Assembly: GCA_937915775.1 (NCBI GenBank)
Contig: CALGGQ010000274.1
Location: 1-22,383, forward strand
Reading direction: 5' to 3'
From: an uncultured Clostridia bacterium
GTDB lineage: Bacteria > Bacillota > Clostridia > Oscillospirales > Acutalibacteraceae
Length of the DNA: 22,383 nucleotides
The notes beneath the pieces are model-generated. The model was not told where the DNA came from and ran no database searches. It was given only the letters and a program-made list of their open reading frames with translations. Position 1 is the first letter of the stretch, and each line of letters begins with the position of its first letter. Shown here one piece after another: positions 20,324 to 22,383 of this stretch. The position numbers and the translations under genes were made by a program.

Positions 20324-20360
20324 GTTATCATTTGACATTTGTTATCATATATGATAACAT
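20324..20360 (+). promoter_or_regulatory. HipBA-like promoter and 18-bp palindromic operator
   Basis: TTGACA (20332-20337) with TAACAT (20355-20360, 17-bp spacer) form the promoter. GTTATCATATATGATAAC (20341-20358) is a perfect palindrome filling the spacer and -10, and an extra half-site GTTATCA lies at 20324-20330. The HTH encoded immediately downstream is the obvious ligand, giving autorepression as in toxin-antitoxin loci. Confidence 0.75.
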
Positions 20361-20390
20361 AAGGTGAATAATATGAAGGAGGTGAGGGAT

Positions 20391-21773
20391 TTGACGGATG
20401 ACAACATTGTTAAAATGCGGCAGAGTATTATATCAAAGCTGACGCAGGCGCGGCTTGAAAAAGGAATATCACAGGCACAACTTGCGGAGATGATCGGAAC
20501 GCAGCGTTCCAACATTTGCAGAATTGAAAGCGGAGCGCAAAATCTCTCGCTGGATATGTTAATTAAGATTTCTCAGGCGCTTGACAAGGATGTCAATATT
20601 ATTTTAGACGAAAGGAGTGATATCATGGGCAACAATTATATTTTAAAACTTTATGACGAGCCGCTGATAGAGTTTGCGCTTGAAACCAAGCCACTTGAAG
20701 GCTTGAAGGCTCATATAATAAGCATTAATGATAGCAAAAAAGTTCTGTTCCCCATAGACCTGAAGCTTACCGATGAAGGCATAGTCAAGTGGATGGAGCA
20801 CAGAGTTATTCCTAAAAATCGCCAGTTTGTTGATGAGATTCTCAAATCCTTCGGACTTAGCGTCAATAACACCAAGGGAATCATTGATGTTTGTATGGGC
20901 TTATCGCTCAACGATAGCTACTGGGTAGTAAAGAGCGATTTTGACGGTAAATATGCCGATTACAATCTTTATGAAAACCGATTTTCAGAAGCGCTTTCGC
21001 TTGTTGCTTATACGGGCGTTGGTACGGGTAACGAGGCGTTTTCGACTTCGCCCGAATTCACCACAAACGGTATGCTCCGCAAGGCGTGGCGCTTTGTTGA
21101 GGATGACGGTATCTACCTTTACAAGGGCGGAACAGAGGGCGCTGTTAATGCCGGCAACGAGCCGTACAGCGAATACTATGCTTCTCAGATTGCGGAAGTG
21201 ATGGGGCTGAATGCTGTCCACTATGACCTTGAAAACTGGAAAGGTATTCTTGCCTCAAAATGCAAAATCTTTACCGATATTGATACGGCGTTTGTGCCTA
21301 TTGGCAGACTGATGAAAGAGGGCACCCTCAAAGCTGCACTTGATATCTACGATGAATACGGAAAAGAGTTCCGTGAGCAGGTGAATAGTATGCTTGTTTT
21401 TGATGCATTGATTTTCAATGAGGACAGACATTTCGGCAATTTCGGTCTGCTGCGTGATAATCATAGCGGCAAAGTCATTTCGCCCGCGCCGATTTTTGAC
21501 AACGGTTTATCCCTTTTCAATTTCGGTATGCCTGACGATTTCAAAAATCTTGCCGAATACGCAAAAACCAGAACTACGCCGTACAGAATTTCGTTTGAGG
21601 ATGTATGCAGAGAGGTTATGGGAACAAAGCAGCGCAATCAGTTAAGAAAGATCGTAGATTTCAAATTCACGAGGCACCCGTCAATCAATCTTCCCGAAGA
21701 GCGTTTAACTGCGATTGAAAACTATATTAACGTCCGAGCACGCGAATTACTGTCATTACCCAAATTAAGATAA
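20391..21773 (+). CDS. HipB-type HTH fused in frame to HipA-like kinase
   Basis: A 460-residue protein. Residues about 12-70 are an XRE/HipB helix-turn-helix (QARLEKGISQAQLAEMIGTQ, RSNICRIESGAQNLSLDMLI). From residue 79 a HipA-like Ser/Thr kinase follows: WRFVEDDGIYLYKGGTEGAV (nucleotide-binding region), FNEDRHFGNFGLL with catalytic Asp345, and PIFDNGLSLF with metal-binding Asp370. HipA toxins phosphorylate translation factors such as GltX; HipB neutralises them and represses the operon. Start: TTG 20391 behind AAGGAGGTGAGG, preferred over ATG 20373. An internal ATG at 20625 has AAAGGAGTGA seven bases upstream, exactly where a separate hipA gene would begin, so a 382-residue kinase alone may also be made. 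Confidence 0.85.
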   Translation: MTDDNIVKMRQSIISKLTQARLEKGISQAQLAEMIGTQRSNICRIESGAQNLSLDMLIKISQALDKDVNIILDERSDIMGNNYILKLYDEPLIEFALETKPLEGLKAHIISINDSKKVLFPIDLKLTDEGIVKWMEHRVIPKNRQFVDEILKSFGLSVNNTKGIIDVCMGLSLNDSYWVVKSDFDGKYADYNLYENRFSEALSLVAYTGVGTGNEAFSTSPEFTTNGMLRKAWRFVEDDGIYLYKGGTEGAVNAGNEPYSEYYASQIAEVMGLNAVHYDLENWKGILASKCKIFTDIDTAFVPIGRLMKEGTLKAALDIYDEYGKEFREQVNSMLVFDALIFNEDRHFGNFGLLRDNHSGKVISPAPIFDNGLSLFNFGMPDDFKNLAEYAKTRTTPYRISFEDVCREVMGTKQRNQLRKIVDFKFTRHPSINLPEERLTAIENYINVRARELLSLPKLR

Positions 21774-21790
21774 TTAAAAACAACTATAAG

Positions 21791-21833
21791 CGAGTTAGAG
21801 GCATTTAATTGACACTCTAACTCGTATTTTTTT
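21791..21833 (+). terminator. Terminator of the HipBA-like gene
   Basis: A perfect 10-bp stem CGAGTTAGAG/CTCTAACTCG (21791-21800 with 21815-21824), 14-base loop, then TA and seven T's. Its position 18 bases after the stop is typical. Confidence 0.9.
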
Positions 21834-21848
21834 GTTCTCTCACATAAT

Positions 21849-21877
21849 TCGACAAATTGTGATAGACTATATATTAT
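21849..21877 (+). promoter_or_regulatory. Promoter of the Spo0A-C-like gene with AGACTATATA box
   Basis: TCGACA (21849-21854), 17-bp spacer and TATTAT (21872-21877). The spacer contains AGACTATATA (21864-21873), which recurs at 22056-22065 and, inverted, at 22081-22090 around the gene's end, suggesting a shared regulator site. Confidence 0.55.
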
Positions 21878-21903
21878 ACTATTATGTTGAAGGAGGTGAG
21901 AAT

Positions 21904-22071
21904 ATGAATTACAAAAGGATGCTTCAGACGGTGGCGAAGGAATATAACACTACACCCGAGGAGGTTGAGAAGGAAATCAAGGAAGCAATCAAGGCGGCTG
22001 GGATGGATATGTCGCCGCAGCTATTTATTGCTCTTTGTGCAGCAAAAGTCAGAAAAGACTATATATCGTAA
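21904..22071 (+). CDS. Spo0A C-terminal-domain-like small protein (55 aa)
   Basis: ATG directly preceded by GAAGGAGGTGAGAAT. The protein (MLQTVAKEYNTTPEEVEKEI, then KEAIKAAGMDMSPQLFIALC) resembles the last helices of the Spo0A effector domain, where a short helix, a T-P-x-x-V-E-x-x-I/M helix and a following helix occur. Small proteins of this type are annotated as Spo0A-C-like in Clostridia, usually in mobile elements. A DNA-binding function is possible but the recognition helix is not clearly present. It is followed closely by a small XRE regulator and may be controlled together with it. Confidence 0.6.
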   Translation: MNYKRMLQTVAKEYNTTPEEVEKEIKEAIKAAGMDMSPQLFIALCAAKVRKDYIS

Positions 22072-22093
22072 TAAGTATATTATATAGTCTATT

Positions 22094-22133
22094 CACTCTT
22101 AACAAAATTGGTATCATAATTTTGTTAGGAGTG
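22094..22133 (+). promoter_or_regulatory. Hairpin that sequesters the ribosome binding site of the XRE gene
   Basis: CACTC (22094-22098) pairs with GAGTG (22129-22133) and AACAAAATT (22101-22109) pairs with AATTTTGTT (22118-22126), with an 8-base loop. The AGGAG of the next gene lies in the 3' arm, so its translation should be off unless the stem opens. Confidence 0.6.
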
Positions 22134-22139
22134 ATTATT

Positions 22140-22382
22140 TTGAATATTGCAGAGGCAACGAAACAAAGAATAGCAGAGCTGTGTTACGAAAGAAAGATAA
22201 CTTACTGCAAGCTTGCTACGATTTCAGGCATACCCTACACCACGATTAAATCAATCATTTACAACCAAAGCAAAAATCCGGGCATCACAACGATTAAGAA
22301 AATCTGTGACGGACTTGAAATATCAATTATCGATTTCTTTGATACGGATACCTTCAGAAATTTAGAACAGGAAATAAAGTGA
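22140..22382 (+). CDS. Small XRE-family regulator
   Basis: An 80-residue single-domain lambda-repressor-like protein: IAELCYERKITYCKLATISG, then IPYTTIKSIIYNQSKNPGIT and TIKKICDGLEISIIDFFDTD, which is the usual four-helix XRE domain with the C-terminal L-x-I-S-I-x-x-F-F segment of clostridial Cro/C1-type proteins. The TTG at 22140 has AGGAGTG seven bases upstream; a GTG at 22131 overlaps that site and is not likely. The stop TGA falls one base before the window end, so the gene is complete. The hairpin before it suggests translational control. It may regulate the 55-residue protein or genes beyond the window. Confidence 0.82.
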   Translation: MNIAEATKQRIAELCYERKITYCKLATISGIPYTTIKSIIYNQSKNPGITTIKKICDGLEISIIDFFDTDTFRNLEQEIK

Positions 22383-22383
22383 G

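Noticed and set aside
20284..20325. Terminator or repeat copy resembling the CGCTCCC hairpins at 16691 and 19312
   Set aside because: Only a 4-bp TTGC/GCAA stem can form; similarity is limited to the GCTCCCTT word.

Overview
The window looks like a piece of chromosome from an anaerobic, spore-forming Clostridia bacterium, most likely a gut Oscillospiraceae/Ruminococcaceae-type species. The reasons are a clear spoVAD (dipicolinate-uptake sporulation gene), strong AGGAGG-type ribosome binding sites with frequent TTG/GTG starts, sigma-A promoters close to TTGACA-17-TATAAT, and Tn1549/Tn4451-style mobile-element genes. No database search was possible, so family names come from recognised motifs and remembered family members.

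Layout. (1) 1-1792, minus strand: host metabolic cluster with a broken small ORF, an HPr-kinase-like P-loop protein, deoC and the start of deoD. (2) 1945-2598: spoVAD, cut off at residue 211 of about 340, where foreign sequence begins. (3) 2578-3736: accessory genes of an integrative element (two TnpV-like proteins and a DUF6809 protein). (4) 3776-9375: an AT-rich defence island made of two divergent operons. The minus operon encodes a small helical protein, a GHKL (MutL/MORC-like) ATPase with a proline-rich linker, a beta-rich unknown protein and a DUF6339-like protein. The plus operon encodes an HTH-fused C5 cytosine methyltransferase and a 100-residue unknown protein. The 275-bp control region between them holds a dyad inside a near-consensus promoter, four GAAATATT boxes spaced exactly 22 bp apart, and a 24-bp direct repeat over the methyltransferase promoter. 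(5) 9594-14310: mobility module with a promoter carrying a LexA-type box, a structured leader, a sigma-70 region-4 protein, a 594-bp non-coding stretch with a probable small RNA, two small element proteins, an oriT-like palindrome region, MobC, a DUF6870-like protein and a large serine recombinase. No relaxase is present. (6) 14331-16087: HTH-like protein, a Fic C-terminal remnant and a DUF3969-like (possible immunity) protein. (7) 16136-17750: redox genes (flavodoxin-fold NAD(P)H oxidoreductase, flavodoxin, nitroreductase) with a striking TAAGGGA/TCCCTTA operator cluster. (8) 17822-20051: unknown protein, a membrane-anchored XRE regulator with zinc ribbon, and a DUF2798 membrane protein. (9) 20324-22382: a HipB-HipA fusion behind a perfect 18-bp palindrome, a 55-residue Spo0A-C-like protein, and a small XRE regulator whose ribosome binding site lies in a hairpin.

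How it fits together. A serine-recombinase element carrying a methyltransferase/GHKL-ATPase defence system appears to have entered spoVAD. The 3' half of spoVAD is not in the window, so either the element extends beyond 22383 or the right flank was rearranged. The best candidate for a little-described system is the six-gene GHKL-ATPase/C5-methyltransferase island with its elaborate divergent control region.
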